NCBI GenBank assembly: GCA_030044395.1
Contig: JASHVW010000150.1
Location: 1-7,016 of the forward strand
Reading direction: 5' to 3'
Origin: Verrucomicrobiia bacterium
GTDB lineage: Bacteria > Verrucomicrobiota > Verrucomicrobiia > Limisphaerales > UBA11358
Length of the DNA stretch: 7,016 bases
The position numbers were made by a program, and so were the translations under genes. The notes beneath the pieces were generated by a model. The model searched no databases and was not told the origin of the DNA. It saw nothing but the letters and a program-made list of their open reading frames with translations. Positions 6,524 to 7,016 of the stretch are shown piece after piece (position 1 is the stretch's first letter; every line of letters begins with the position of its first letter).

Positions 6524-7016
6524 AGGTTTGGATTTATTTTGTAAGTTATGGTGGCTTCAAAGAGGCGCGTCGCTGTATTAACGGGCAAATGCCAGTGATT
6601 TTTGACATACGCCACCGTTGCCTGGTCCAGATAGGGGAAGCCGGACGATTCTTTGACATCCACGGAAACGATGTTCCCTGCAAGGTCGCCGCCCAGCAAA
6701 AGGATGATGGTGCCCTGTTCGCCGTGTTCCACGGCCAATTGAGGATAAGGCGGCTCGGGCCGCTCACCGCCTGCGCCGGTGTTGTTCACAGAACCGATTT
6801 GCGTCTGCGTTTCCAGCGGATTCAGCGGTGGGGCAGAGGCGAGCGCGGCCGGCGCGACGAGTGTGCCGATGGTTGGCACCGAGAAACGGATATTTGGCGC
6901 GCTGGGAATGGCCACGACGACGCGCGGCTGGTTTTCATCCTCGTTCGGTTTTTTTTGTTCGACTGTGGTCTGCGGCGGCAGCACGGTTGGAATGAGCACG
7001 ACCGGAACAATTTGGT
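6520..7016 (-). CDS. tonB: TonB-family energy transducer, C-terminal part (5' end beyond the window)
   Basis: The frame is open from the window edge to a TGA at 6520-6522. A GTG lies at 6997-6999, but the in-frame codons before it (reading QIVPV) are also open, and no N-terminal membrane anchor is visible, so the gene is most likely cut by the edge. About 164 residues are seen. The first half is a Pro/Ala-rich linker (for example VLPPQ, APPLNPLE) of the kind that spans the periplasm, without the classic Glu-Pro/Lys-Pro repeats. The last 80 or so residues form a TonB C-terminal domain: PPYPQLAVEHGEQGTIILLL, then GNIVSVDVKESSG, LDQATVAYVKNHWHLPV and EATITYKI, matching the family's YPxxA, G-x-V-x-V-x-x-SSG and LDxAAxxxVxxWxFxP pattern. 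It would contact outer-membrane receptors and be powered by the ExbB/ExbD genes that follow it directly. Confidence 0.9.
   Translation of the reverse strand, partial: QIVPVVLIPTVLPPQTTVEQKKPNEDENQPRVVVAIPSAPNIRFSVPTIGTLVAPAALASAPPLNPLETQTQIGSVNNTGAGGERPEPPYPQLAVEHGEQGTIILLLGGDLAGNIVSVDVKESSGFPYLDQATVAYVKNHWHLPVNTATRLFEATITYKINPNL

Overview
This is a 7 kb stretch of an ordinary bacterial chromosome, GC-rich (mid-50s percent by eye) and densely coded. An ExbB/ExbD/TonB operon implies a Gram-negative cell with an outer membrane. The long Arg-decarboxylase-type SpeA, the scarcity of Shine-Dalgarno sequences before the start codons, and the look of the unknown membrane protein suggest the Verrucomicrobiota/PVC group. 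That assignment is inference, not something the sequence proves. I see no mobile element, tRNA, rRNA, CRISPR array or sign of recent transfer.

Layout. Bases 1-291 (+) are the 3' end of a glyoxalase/VOC-fold gene cut by the window edge. Bases 375-2315 (+) are a complete speA, the biosynthetic arginine decarboxylase that makes agmatine for polyamines. After it comes a multi-spanning membrane protein of unknown function ending at 3149 (+), whose start is ambiguous (2325, 2415 or 2466). Bases 3213-4487 (+) encode a fold-type I PLP-dependent aminotransferase. The rest runs on the minus strand, converging on the aminotransferase. In transcription order it is a TonB-family protein (5' end outside the window), ExbB, two tandem ExbD paralogs, and a small membrane-anchored coiled-coil protein. 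The two convergent units overlap by 11 bp at their stop codons, so there is no intergenic terminator between them.

How the genes work together. The minus-strand genes form a compact operon: three of four junctions are 4-bp ATGA overlaps and the fourth is a 6-bp gap. By family knowledge, ExbB and ExbD form a proton-driven inner-membrane motor and TonB carries its energy across the periplasm to outer-membrane transporters. No receptor gene is in the window, so the substrate cannot be told. The extra ExbD and the coiled-coil protein are the least standard parts. The plus-strand genes (VOC protein, SpeA, membrane protein, aminotransferase) share an orientation but no obvious pathway, although SpeA and the aminotransferase are both PLP enzymes of amino-acid metabolism.

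I found no convincing wholly new system. The best leads are the coiled-coil partner of the TonB motor, the paired ExbDs, and the unidentified membrane protein with its start-site puzzle.
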